Source of the DNA: Lacipirellula parvula
GTDB taxonomy: Bacteria > Planctomycetota > Planctomycetia > Pirellulales > Lacipirellulaceae
Length of the DNA stretch: 64,000 nt
NCBI RefSeq assembly: GCF_009177095.1
Contig: NZ_AP021861.1
Location: 3,268,501-3,332,500 of the forward strand
Reading direction: 5' to 3'
The notes beneath the pieces are model-generated. The model was not told the DNA's origin. It did not search any database and saw only the letters and a program-made list of their open reading frames with translations. Position numbers and translations under genes: made by a program. This document shows positions 8,178 through 16,650 of this stretch, piece after piece. The stretch's first letter is position 1; each line of letters begins with the position of its first letter.

Positions 8178-10515
8178 TGATCGCTTCCTCGTAGCGTCGT
8201 TTGCTGTAAAGAAGGTTGCCTAGGTCGCACCAGGCGCGGAAATCGCTGTCGCGTTCCGTGACGACCCATTCGAGGGCGGCAAGATCTTCCAGCGTGTGAG
8301 GGAAGAATCCGCTGCGCGGAACATCACTTGCACGCTTTCGCAAGGCGTCCGCCGGCGCAGTATTTGAAGCGAACTGGGAGTAGCGGGCGGCATGGTACAG
8401 CGTCATGGCCGAATGGAATCGATCGTGGGTGCTTTCCAAATACTTGGTCAAAACGCCCGCGGCATCGACGTAGAGCCCCGCATGTGCGTAGTCATGCGCG
8501 AGCTCTACGAGACCATGTTCGGATTGGCAGGCATATTGGTAGTCTCCGCATAATTCCGGCAGCGCGTTCTCCATCTCGTAACGGACGCCAACATTGAATG
8601 GCTCGCGGCCTAGTCCCTCAGCCGCGAGTTCCGCCGCCGCGGCGCTTTCACCAAGATGTCGTAACGCAACCACGAGCAAATGGATTGCCTGGTGATGTCG
8701 CTGATTGTTGGCAAGACATTCCTGCAGTAGTTCACGCGCTTCAAGCCACTGGCGGCGTCGCATAGCGAGTCGCGCCAACTGAAAGTAGGCTGGCGCCTTC
8801 TGCTCGGCGTTCCAAGTCGCTTTGTAAAAAGCGCTCTCGGCCAACTGGTGTTCGCCCTGCGCGACGAGCGTCAGACCCAGCAGATAGAACGCTTCTCCGT
8901 CAGCTGGATTCGGATTGTGATGCGTCGCCTGCCGAATAGCGGCTCGGAAAACGTTCGTGGCATCGCTGTACAGCCCTCGCCGTAACAGCAACTTCCCGAG
9001 CCCGATGTTGCAGCGGATATCAGTGGGCTCGCGCCGCAATCCTTCTCGATAGTAGCCTTCCGGATCGCGCGTCGGGTGGCGATACTGCTCGAGATGCACT
9101 CCAGCCAGGTAGAGGGCTTCAACCGAATCAAGTGCTCGCGGCGATTCGATGGCTATGGCCGACGCTGGAACGCTCGCATCGATCGGTTGCGGCGAGTAAC
9201 AAACCAATTTCCTCCCCGCCTGATCGTAGACCGCCGCGTTCAGCGGCGCTGTTGCGTCTGCCGAGGTTACGGCGCTGAATTCGCGATAAGCCCACGGGCT
9301 GAGATCGACGCGCTCGTCAATCAGGGTTGTAGAGCCTCGGTGCAAAACGAGCCGTGCCTGAAGAAATATTGCCGTTGCGTACACGCGCACCGTCGCAATA
9401 TCGCCCGCTCGTTCTAATCCGACCGCAGCGTCGACCGTTGCGTTCTTAACCAGTCCGACGCCTTTGTACGGCATGAAGTACTGTGAGAACGATTTTTCTT
9501 CGCCTGGAGCGAGCCAACTGAAGTCGGGTTGATTGTCGGTGAACGCGCCGCACATCAGTTCGACGTAGGGTCCGTCCTCGTCGGTGAGCTGACGATCCCA
9601 GGCTCGGCCAAATTCCCCGCAGCCCCACGTCCATTGCTTTTTGCCAGGCGCGATGTGGTGGCTAGCCACGTGCAACAAACCTGCTTGCCGTCCGTGGTCG
9701 TATGAGCCGACGAAATCGTAGTCGGAACGATACGCCATAAACGACGTCGGCACGGGGATGTTGCGGTAACGGCTGATGTCCGTCCCCGGCGAGTAGTCAA
9801 CCTTGTAGTAGGTGCCCGTTGCGATCGGAAATTTGCTGACGTCTCGCTTGCCGTGATCCATCACCGCCGTCACGTCAGGCGGAAACACGGACTGATGATC
9901 GTCGTTCGCCTGCACGGCAGGATTCGCCCACCACAGAAACGTCTGCGGCAACGAGGTTCGATTGAACAGGCGAACGCGCACTTCCAAGTAGGCCTTATCA
10001 GGATGCAAGGTGAGCCCGTGCATTCCCTTCGTGCCGGCCATGCGGTCAATTTCGCTGCACCAAACGGTCGACGACCCGTCATCATTCTGCACGATCTGAG
10101 CATCGACCGGATGGAAGGTGCTCGGACGATGGTGCTGCGGCCAATTGAATTCGATGCCGCCGCTGATCCATGGACCCGCCAATCCGACCAGCGCCGGCTT
10201 GATCACGCGGTTGTAGTAGACGAAGTGGTAGTCGTTCGTCTTGTCGAGCGCCATCTGCACGCGGCCCCCGAGTTCCGGCAAAATCATGATCTTCAGGTAC
10301 TGGTTTTCCAGGAAGATCGCGTCGTATGTGCGAAGGCGCTTTTCATTCGAAACGGATTCGATCACCGGGTAGGGGTAGACCGCCCCGCTGCTGCCCTGGT
10401 AGACACGTTTCTCCAGAAAGCAGGGGTTCAACTCCGGCTCGCCAACGGCATAGGTCGGGATCGCCACCTGCTCGCGCCAGGCTCGGACATCGCAGGAGTT
10501 AAAGTTCTCAGGCAT
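8029..10515 (-). CDS. DUF5107 domain protein with TPR repeats, truncated by frameshift
   Basis: The ATG at 10515 gives 828 residues; a TTG at 10560 would add 15. The N-terminal half (about 1-350) resembles DUF5107, a carbohydrate-mutarotase-like beta domain (for example GAVYPYPV and GGRVQMALDKTNDYHF). A linker follows, then TPR repeats from about residue 440. DUF5107-TPR proteins are common in planctomycetes and Bacteroidetes beside sugar transporters and glycosidases, but their biochemistry is not established. The last roughly 40 codons (after CWERSA) are an out-of-frame tail caused by a 17-bp tandem duplication. The DUF5107 domain itself is intact, so the truncated product may still work. 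It is divergent from the XylR-type regulator at 10865. Confidence 0.75.
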   Translation of the reverse strand: MPENFNSCDVRAWREQVAIPTYAVGEPELNPCFLEKRVYQGSSGAVYPYPVIESVSNEKRLRTYDAIFLENQYLKIMILPELGGRVQMALDKTNDYHFVYYNRVIKPALVGLAGPWISGGIEFNWPQHHRPSTFHPVDAQIVQNDDGSSTVWCSEIDRMAGTKGMHGLTLHPDKAYLEVRVRLFNRTSLPQTFLWWANPAVQANDDHQSVFPPDVTAVMDHGKRDVSKFPIATGTYYKVDYSPGTDISRYRNIPVPTSFMAYRSDYDFVGSYDHGRQAGLLHVASHHIAPGKKQWTWGCGEFGRAWDRQLTDEDGPYVELMCGAFTDNQPDFSWLAPGEEKSFSQYFMPYKGVGLVKNATVDAAVGLERAGDIATVRVYATAIFLQARLVLHRGSTTLIDERVDLSPWAYREFSAVTSADATAPLNAAVYDQAGRKLVCYSPQPIDASVPASAIAIESPRALDSVEALYLAGVHLEQYRHPTRDPEGYYREGLRREPTDIRCNIGLGKLLLRRGLYSDATNVFRAAIRQATHHNPNPADGEAFYLLGLTLVAQGEHQLAESAFYKATWNAEQKAPAYFQLARLAMRRRQWLEARELLQECLANNQRHHQAIHLLVVALRHLGESAAAAELAAEGLGREPFNVGVRYEMENALPELCGDYQYACQSEHGLVELAHDYAHAGLYVDAAGVLTKYLESTHDRFHSAMTLYHAARYSQFASNTAPADALRKRASDVPRSGFFPHTLEDLAALEWVVTERDSDFRAWCDLGNLLYSKRRYEEAISCWERSAVGSDQQNLRRISRRRAAIWRSPISTSDAIISLRRHRSPKHSN
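8144..8177. repeat. 17-bp perfect tandem duplication causing a frameshift
   Basis: The unit TGATCGCTCCCAACAGC occurs twice back to back (8144-8160 and 8161-8177), and a partial third match, TGATCGCT, follows at 8178. Because 17 is not a multiple of 3, the duplication breaks the DUF5107-TPR frame. Removing one unit restores it exactly. The copies are identical, so the event is recent, or the repeat length varies between cells. Confidence 0.9.
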
Positions 10516-10864
10516 TGAATTGCCGCGGAAGCGGATGGAAACGCGGAGAAGAGCTATCAAGGTCTCGAGAAAGGTCGCGAACTCTTCCCCAGCAATCCAT
10601 CAGACGCCGCGACTCGGAACGAGTCATTCAGCAGAAACGTCAATCGATTTTCACATTTCGTCAGGAGCGTGGGGGGCTAGGTGCGGCCAGAAGTGACTCG
10701 CCCTGCGAATTCGGCGGCAGCGTCCACCGGGGTGGCGCCGCGGATGAGTGAACGCGGCTTGACTTCCCCTCGCTTTGTTTCACGATGGAAGGGTGCTGAT
10801 CCGAGCGCCGGTGGCGCCTGTTTTTCGGCCGTTTTCTTCTCCGCCGCTCTCGGACTGTCGCGAC
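10516..10864. other. Divergent intergenic region
   Basis: About 350 bases separate the DUF5107-TPR gene (-) from the XylR-type regulator (+), so both promoters should lie here. I see no clear -35/-10 pair or palindrome. The stretch 10775-10864 is open in the regulator's frame but lacks conserved residues, and I treat it as leader. Confidence 0.4.
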
Positions 10865-12046
10865 GTGCCTGAACTCAAACGTGTGATGCTGCTCATCGAG
10901 AGCTCGCGGGCATATGGCCGCGGCTGTTTGCTGGGGGCAGCAGCGTACATTCGATCGCACGGCCGCTGGAGCGTGGTGCACGTTGAACGCGGTTTGGCCG
11001 ACGAAGTTCCCCGCTTTCTGCGGAATTGGAAAGGAGACGGGATTCTCGCACGCATCGAGAACCGCCGTATCGCCGACGAAATTGCCGAGATTGGCGTCCC
11101 GGTCGTCGACCTCCGCGGCTCCCATCGGCCGCTTCACGGCGCCATGCTCGACACCGACCCGCGCCTGACGTCAACGCTCGCAGCCGAAAGCTTTCTCGAT
11201 ACCGGCTTCCGCAACTTCGCCTATATCGGTTATCCCGGCGTCGATTTTTCCGACTACCGCTGCGACGCTTATTGCGAGTACCTCAACAGTCGCGGCATGG
11301 ATGTGAGCGTCTACGCGCCGCCGCAATCGCGGCAGCAGAAGTCCGACGTGCTCGCTTGGGAAAGCCGCGGCGAATTGGAAGGCGACGCGATCGCCGAGTG
11401 GTTGCAATCGCTGCCTCGTCCGGCCGCGGTATTTGCCTGCAACGACGTCCGCGGCCGGCAAGTCATCGACGCTTGCAGCCGTTCGGATCTCTCCGTGCCG
11501 GAAGAAATTGCCGTTATCGGCGTCGACGACGACGAAGTGATTTGCGAACTCTCCAATCCGCCCTTGAGCAGCGTTCAGCCCGACACGCTGCGGTTAGGCT
11601 ACGAAGGAGCGGCGTTGCTCGACGCCATGATGGACGGTCACCTGGCCCCGTCGGAGACCGTCTACATCCCGCCGAAAGGGGTTTCGCGGCGCCTCTCTTC
11701 CGAGGCGACGGCGGTCAACGATCGGGAAGTGGCGGCGGCGATGCGGCTTATCCGCGACCACGCTTGCGAGGGCGTCACCGTACAAGATTTGGTGCAGCGG
11801 TTGAACGTCAGCCGCTCGACGTTGGAGCGTCGATTTCACGCCGTCTTCGGTCGCTCGCCCGCGATGGAAATTGAGCGCGTGCGAATGTCGCGGGCGAAGA
11901 TGCTGTTGATCGGCACGCGATATAAGCTTTCGAAAATTGCTGCCACGACGGGGTACGGAACTGCCTCGCAATTCGCTACGGCGTTCAAGCGACACACCGG
12001 CTTTACGCCCGGTAAATTCCGCAGTCAAACGCAGATTTCTCCCTAG
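10865..12046 (+). CDS. XylR-type AraC family transcriptional regulator
   Basis: From GTG 10865 the protein has 393 residues. The N-terminal part (about 5-265) is a periplasmic-binding-protein-like sugar sensor domain (RVMLLIESSRAYGRG; IAVIGVDDDEVICELSNPPL). The C-terminal part (about 285-390) is an AraC double helix-turn-helix (VQDLVQRLNVSRSTLERRF; ASQFATAFKRHTGFTPGKF). This is the architecture of the E. coli xylose activator XylR and of many planctomycete sugar regulators. It probably binds a sugar and activates the adjoining genes, either the cluster at 12.4-18.7 kb or the divergent DUF5107/MFS genes. An ATG at 10775 would add 30 residues without family similarity. Confidence 0.88.
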   Translation: MPELKRVMLLIESSRAYGRGCLLGAAAYIRSHGRWSVVHVERGLADEVPRFLRNWKGDGILARIENRRIADEIAEIGVPVVDLRGSHRPLHGAMLDTDPRLTSTLAAESFLDTGFRNFAYIGYPGVDFSDYRCDAYCEYLNSRGMDVSVYAPPQSRQQKSDVLAWESRGELEGDAIAEWLQSLPRPAAVFACNDVRGRQVIDACSRSDLSVPEEIAVIGVDDDEVICELSNPPLSSVQPDTLRLGYEGAALLDAMMDGHLAPSETVYIPPKGVSRRLSSEATAVNDREVAAAMRLIRDHACEGVTVQDLVQRLNVSRSTLERRFHAVFGRSPAMEIERVRMSRAKMLLIGTRYKLSKIAATTGYGTASQFATAFKRHTGFTPGKFRSQTQISP

Positions 12047-12435
12047 TTAGGACCCACTTCGCTACGGATTGGCGAACTATCTTTTCACGCTTTTCAGCGA
12101 CCCGCTTTTGATTTTTCGTCACGACAATTCTGCGTATTTGTCATTCCGCAGCGAAGTCCCCGATTTTCCAGTATTTCGTTGTTGCCAGGCGTTGTGAGCG
12201 ACGTACGCCGAACGCGCGGCGAGAGCACGATTTGGGCTGGAGAACAGCCGATTCAAGCTAAAATAAGGCCTGACTTCGCGGCGGCATCAGCGACTCTTTT
12301 CACCAGACTTATCCCTACGACTCGCGCGGCGGCGGCAGCCGATGCACTTCCCAAGAGAGCATCGACCTTGCGAGTGCGACTCAGGCGTTCATTCATCGAT
12401 CAGATCCATCTAGAGTAACCGAGGAGACGCGCGGC
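12047..12435 (+). other. Intergenic leader before PEP-CTERM gene
   Basis: This is about 390 bases, locally AT-richer than the genes around it. Two related stretches (GACAATTCTGCG near 12122 and GTCATTCCGCAG near 12139) and two GATTTT motifs (near 12110 and 12162) are visible and could be regulator half-sites. An open frame at 12179-12418 has no family features. The promoter of the downstream cluster is expected here, but I cannot fix it. Confidence 0.3.
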
Positions 12436-13734
12436 ATGATCTCTCGTCCATTCGCCATTGGAAATCTGCTCGCCATCGGGGCGGCGCTGACCGCTGCTCA
12501 GCCGGCCTGGGCGCTCCCGGGAACCGTTAACCTCGCGCCGTTCGGCACCGCGACGGCAACCGGCGCCGACTTCGGCGCCTCGATCGAAGACGGCATCGAC
12601 GGTAATCGCAACGGAGACTTCAACGCTGGTTCGGTCTACTACGGCAACGCCAACCCCGAAAACCCTCCGCTGTTTTACGAAGTCGATCTTGGCGTCAACG
12701 CCTACATCGACCGCGTCCAGATTTTGCGGCGCACTGACGCCGACCAAGGAGTGTTCGGCAACATGCGGCTGACCATCTACCAAGACGACGGGAACGGCAA
12801 TCCGGGCGCGGTCGCGTTCACCAAAGACTACCTCACCGGCGGCTTTGGCGAGGGCGGGTTCGAGCAAGGGAGCTGGGGGACGACCGACCCCAGTTTGAAT
12901 TCACCGCAAGGAACTTTGGGGCGGCACGTCCGGCTGGAGCGGATTGACAACAACTACTGGCTCACGTTCGCAGAGTTCGAAGTTATCGGCCGCACGACTC
13001 CGCTGGCGTTCAGCGAAGCGAACAACATCGCTCGCGGCAAACCGGTCACTACCTCCTCGGCGCCCGGATACTTCTCGAAGCTGGAATCCGCCAACGACGG
13101 GAACATCGACGGCAACTTCGGCGGCAGCGGGTATCAGCCCGTTTATCATTCTTCGAATTTGGGGATCGGCGAGTACTGGCAAGTCGACCTTGGATCTGAG
13201 AAGCAACTTGATTATCTGGAACTGTTCGCTCGCAGCGATTACTACTCGACTTCAGAGTTCAAAGTGTCGGTGCTCAACCAGAGTCTCGTTGAAGTTGGTT
13301 CATTCATCGTCGTGAACAACCCGCTGACTAACCCGAATCCCGGCTACGACCACTTGGTAAACACTGCCGGCATGACCGGCCAGTACATTCGCGTTTCGAC
13401 AACCAAGGAAGAGCACCTAGTTTTTTCGGAGTTGCGTGCCTTCGAAGGACCGGGAAGCATTCCGCTGGAGGCTGACTTCAACGGAGACGGTGCGGTCAAC
13501 GGCCTCGACCTCGCGAAGTGGAAGCAAAGCTTCGGCGGGGCGGGTGCCGACGCTAACCACGATGGCGTTTCCGACGGAGCCGATTATCTCGTCTGGCAGC
13601 GTCAATTTGGGTCCGGGGGATCGGCCCAAGTTGCCGCCGCCAGCGTGCCCGAACCCTCCGCGACGCTGATTGCCGGCGGGGCCGCATTGGGATTGATCGG
13701 CGCCGCCAAGCGGCGTCGCAGCGCATGCTTGTAG
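12436..13734 (+). CDS. Two F5/8-type-C-like domains, dockerin and PEP-CTERM, secreted
   Basis: This 432-residue protein has a signal peptide (about 1-26, ending PAWA) and two discoidin/F5-8 type C-like beta domains (about 30-195, LFYEVDLGVNAYIDRVQIL; about 200-335, EYWQVDLGSEKQLDYLELF). A dockerin-like calcium repeat pair follows (about 350-395; DFNGDGAVNGLDLAKW and DANHDGVSDGADYLVW), then a VPEPSATL PEP-CTERM tail. F5/8 C domains bind glycans or surfaces, so a glycan-binding surface protein is the likely role. GAGGAG precedes the ATG. A frameshifted paralogue lies at 15456-16518, and both flank a DUF1559/lipoprotein pair. Confidence 0.85.
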   Translation: MISRPFAIGNLLAIGAALTAAQPAWALPGTVNLAPFGTATATGADFGASIEDGIDGNRNGDFNAGSVYYGNANPENPPLFYEVDLGVNAYIDRVQILRRTDADQGVFGNMRLTIYQDDGNGNPGAVAFTKDYLTGGFGEGGFEQGSWGTTDPSLNSPQGTLGRHVRLERIDNNYWLTFAEFEVIGRTTPLAFSEANNIARGKPVTTSSAPGYFSKLESANDGNIDGNFGGSGYQPVYHSSNLGIGEYWQVDLGSEKQLDYLELFARSDYYSTSEFKVSVLNQSLVEVGSFIVVNNPLTNPNPGYDHLVNTAGMTGQYIRVSTTKEEHLVFSELRAFEGPGSIPLEADFNGDGAVNGLDLAKWKQSFGGAGADANHDGVSDGADYLVWQRQFGSGGSAQVAAASVPEPSATLIAGGAALGLIGAAKRRRSACL

Positions 13735-13808
13735 CCAGTCACCGGGCTGATCGTTAATGTCTTGCTAGTTGGTTCGCACTTGGCACAACGGACTTGAAGG
13801 ACGATTCC

Positions 13809-14864
13809 ATGCAGCGGCAGGAACTTCGATCGCAGTCAGGATTCACCCTCGTCGAACTGCTGGTTGTCATCGCCATTATCGGCGTGTTGGTCGCGTTGTT
13901 GCTGCCGGCCGTGCAAGCAGCCCGTGAAGCAGCGCGGCGTTCGCAGTGCACGAACAATATGAAGCAGGCCGCCCTCCGCATGTTGAACTACGAGTCGCAA
14001 AAAGGGCAACTGCCGCGCGGGACGTACAATTACATCGATAGCACCGGTGGCGGCACTGCGCCTCCCTACGGAAAATTCGATGGCGTCACTTCTACGGGAA
14101 CCGGCGACGACAAGGGAGATCGCCGCTGCTGGTTCCAGGATCTGCTGCCGTTTATCGAGCAGCAGCAGTTGTCCGCCGGATTCGAGAGCTTCGCCAATAC
14201 AAAGCAACCTTGGGGCGGCTACCCAACAGCCTACGACTTCAAGGCCTGCGCGACGATCGTCAGTTCGCTCGTCTGTCCCTCTGACCCAATCTCACCCAAG
14301 ATCAAAACGGCGCACCCCAGCAACGTAGCGGCGACGCAAGGCTTTTCAGGAAACTTTGTCGCGTGCGCAGGCAGCTACTACGAAAACCAACTGCGACCCG
14401 ATCTCGGCGACGCAGCGACTGTGAACAGCAATTCCAAGCTTGCCAGCTCGAAAGTTGACGGCATGCTCGTCGGCGGGGCGAACATCAAATTGAAGCAGTG
14501 CCTCGACGGCACTTCAAACACCGCGCTACTCTCAGAAATCCGCTTAGTCGAAGATGCGAACGGCAACGACGCCCGCGGCCGGTACTACAATCCGGCCCAC
14601 GGCGGCGTGTTATTTACGACGCTTGAACCGCCGAACTCCGCACGCGGCGACGAGGTTTCTTGGGCCACGTCTGCCAATGACGTCTCGCAGGCGCCGCTGA
14701 ACGAGCAGGGCGCCGGCAGCCCCTATTTCATGACGGCTCGCAGCTACCACGCTGGAATCGTCAACCTCGCGAAAGCCGATGGATCGATCACGACTGTGTC
14801 GGAGAACGTCGACCAACAGCTCTATCAAGCCCTCGGCAGTCGTGATCGCGGCGATATCAACTAG
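13809..14864 (+). CDS. DUF1559 family prepilin-like protein
   Basis: This 351-residue protein starts at ATG 13809 after GAAGGACGATTCC; a TTG at 13794 is a weaker choice. It opens with a type IV prepilin signal: GFTLVELLVV with the Glu at +5, then a single hydrophobic helix and the planctomycete signature LLPAVQAAREAARR. The rest is the DUF1559 (SBP_bac_10) domain with conserved DGTSNT and the ADGS motif near the end. These proteins are expanded in planctomycetes and are thought to form pseudopili or surface structures, but their exact job is unknown. It pairs with the lipoprotein gene 47 bases downstream, as at 18.8-20.4 kb. Confidence 0.92.
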   Translation: MQRQELRSQSGFTLVELLVVIAIIGVLVALLLPAVQAAREAARRSQCTNNMKQAALRMLNYESQKGQLPRGTYNYIDSTGGGTAPPYGKFDGVTSTGTGDDKGDRRCWFQDLLPFIEQQQLSAGFESFANTKQPWGGYPTAYDFKACATIVSSLVCPSDPISPKIKTAHPSNVAATQGFSGNFVACAGSYYENQLRPDLGDAATVNSNSKLASSKVDGMLVGGANIKLKQCLDGTSNTALLSEIRLVEDANGNDARGRYYNPAHGGVLFTTLEPPNSARGDEVSWATSANDVSQAPLNEQGAGSPYFMTARSYHAGIVNLAKADGSITTVSENVDQQLYQALGSRDRGDIN

Positions 14865-14911
14865 CGGCGGGTTCGAGCTTGTTGGAAGCACTAGCGGCAG
14901 CGGACGGAATA

Positions 14912-15310
14912 ATGCAGCAAGTTTCGCAACGCCTCAGATTGGCTCACCTACTGATCCTCAGCAGCGCACTCGCTGGCTGCGGTCCTGCGGGCCCGACGAA
15001 GTACCCTGTCCAGGGACAAGTCACGTTCAAGGGCGAACCGATCGTCAAAGGGACGATGACGTTGATCCCTGATTCGCCGGCGGGCCGGACGGCGACGGCG
15101 CCGATCGCCGATGGCAAGTACTCCGCCGAGCTGACCGAAGGGAGTTGGACGGTCAATGTCCAAGCAGTCCGAGAAACAGGCCCGGTCATTCCCGCGCTCG
15201 GCGAAGCGCCGCGCGAGCAATTCATCCCGGCCAAATATAACCGCGAATCGACGCTGAAGATCTCTGTGCCTTCGGACGAGCCTGAACACAATTTTGCGCT
15301 CGAACCGTAA
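14912..15310 (+). CDS. Small lipoprotein with carboxypeptidase-regulatory-like domain
   Basis: From ATG 14912 the protein has 132 residues; a TTG at 14879 would extend it. The N-terminal signal ends in the lipobox LAGC, so it is predicted to be lipidated and anchored in a membrane. The mature part (PVQGQVTFKGEPIVKGTMT...) is a beta-sandwich of the carboxypeptidase-regulatory/transthyretin-like type common in planctomycetes next to DUF1559 genes. No catalytic residues are expected. It probably works with the DUF1559 protein encoded just upstream. A related lipoprotein at 18811-19263 accompanies the other DUF1559 gene. Confidence 0.85.
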   Translation: MQQVSQRLRLAHLLILSSALAGCGPAGPTKYPVQGQVTFKGEPIVKGTMTLIPDSPAGRTATAPIADGKYSAELTEGSWTVNVQAVRETGPVIPALGEAPREQFIPAKYNRESTLKISVPSDEPEHNFALEP

Positions 15311-15455
15311 CGGCGCGCATTGTTGTAATCAGCGATCCACGTTCTTTTCTCGCATCGCCATGTTACTGCGAGTGCGCACTTTGCTTGCTGCTCTCTCGGC
15401 AGTGAGCGGGCCTCTTCCACGGCTCTATTTCGCAACTCTGAGGGAGTACTGTCTC

Positions 15456-16518
15456 ATGAAATGTAAGTTCGTTGCCGCCGCATTGTTAGCGGCGTTCACC
15501 GCAGTCGATCTCGCGGTCGCCGGGCCGACCACGACGAATCTTTCAATCGGCGCGACCGCGATGGCGACCCCGGCGGATTACGGCGGCATTGCCAATCGCG
15601 CGATCGACGGCAATCGCGACGGAGCCTTCTGGAACGGCTCCGTCTACTACTCGCAGAGCGGCACGAGCCCGCTGTTCTACGAAGTCGATCTCGGCACGGC
15701 GAATTACATTGAGCGCGTTCAACTGCTGCGCCGCACCGACGAAGACCACAATACGATCGGCGACATTCGCCTCACCATTTTTGAGGACGACGGAGCTGGC
15801 GGACATGGCGCCGTGAGTTTCCAGCAAGACTATCTCGCGTCCTATCTGCAGGTCGGCACTTGGGGAACGACCGATCCCGGCATCGCCGTTCCGGGCGGCG
15901 CACACGCGCGGCATGTTCGCCTCGAGCGCATCGACCCCGCCTACGGCAATCGTTGGTTGGCGATTACCGAATTCGAAATCATTGGCTCGCCCAACCCGCT
16001 CGTACACACCGCCGCAAACAACATCGCTGCCGGCAAGCCAGTCACTGTCACCTCGTCTGCTGGCTACGGCTCGGTTCCCGGCAGCGGCAACGACGGTAAC
16101 ATCGACGCCACCTTCGGCGTGCCTGGGAATCCGGTCTACCATTCCGCGGAGTGGGGCGTCGGCGTTTTTTTGGCAGGTCGACCTGCAAGCAGAATACGCG
16201 CTCGACTACCTGGAACTGTTCACTCGCAGCGACAACTACACCACGAAGGAGTTTCGCATCGCCGTCCTCGACGAGAACCTAGTCGAAGTCGGATCTAGAA
16301 CAGTCGCGGTCGCCGATCCTAAGAGTTCCACGTCCGACTACGATCATCTGATCGACGTCAGCGGCCTCACCGGACGCTATTTGCGATTGGAAACGACTCA
16401 AAACGACTTTCTGGCCTTCGCGGAATTCAGGGCGTTTGCCGCAGTCCCTGAACCCGCAACCGGCGTCTTAGCGTTGGCAGGTGTCGCGGCAATGGCATGT
16501 CGTCGGCGGGCGCGTTAG
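15456..16518 (+). pseudogene. F5/8-type-C-like PEP-CTERM protein, frameshifted at a T7 run
   Basis: The gene starts at ATG 15456 behind AGGGAG. Its first frame (signal peptide, first discoidin-like domain, start of the second) loses homology after VGVF and ends at 16298. The next frame resumes the paralogue's sequence with WQVDLQAEYALDYLELF, continues to a VPEPATGV PEP-CTERM tail and stops at 16518. The break coincides with seven Ts at 16165-16171; six Ts would give a 353-residue protein collinear with the gene at 12436 but without the dockerin. It may be a true mutation, a sequencing error in the homopolymer, or a site of transcriptional slippage. Confidence 0.8.
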
Positions 16519-16563
16519 TCTGGAAGCATTGGCCCAGCCAGCCAGACTACATTTTCTCAGCAA

Positions 16564-16598
16564 GCGACGAGGCCGATCGTGATGGTCGGCCTCGTCGC
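16564..16598 (+). terminator. 13-bp perfect hairpin terminator
   Basis: GCGACGAGGCCGA at 16564-16576 pairs exactly with 16586-16598 around a 9-base loop, 45 bases after the PEP-CTERM stop codon. ACTGTTCTCC follows, a weak T-rich tail. The hairpin contains the ATG at 16579, which argues against that codon as the start of the GH97 gene. Confidence 0.7.
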
Positions 16599-16650
16599 AC
16601 TGTTCTCCCGCGGCGGCTCCGCGTGCTCGCATCAGCGTGGAGTCGGGGCA

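Noticed and set aside
8178-8269. Separate gene start at 8269 for the 3' TPR part
   Set aside because: Those residues are out-of-frame readings of the upstream gene, and there is no ribosome-binding site. The real join is across the 17-bp duplication.
11026-11874. 282-codon frame inside the XylR-type regulator gene
   Set aside because: It is a shadow frame with extreme Arg content. The regulator frame carries all conserved motifs.
16579-16650. Longer start for the GH97 gene (ATG 16579)
   Set aside because: The codon lies inside a 13-bp terminator hairpin, and the extra residues lack signal-peptide character. ATG 16651 has a better ribosome-binding site and is followed by a clear signal segment.
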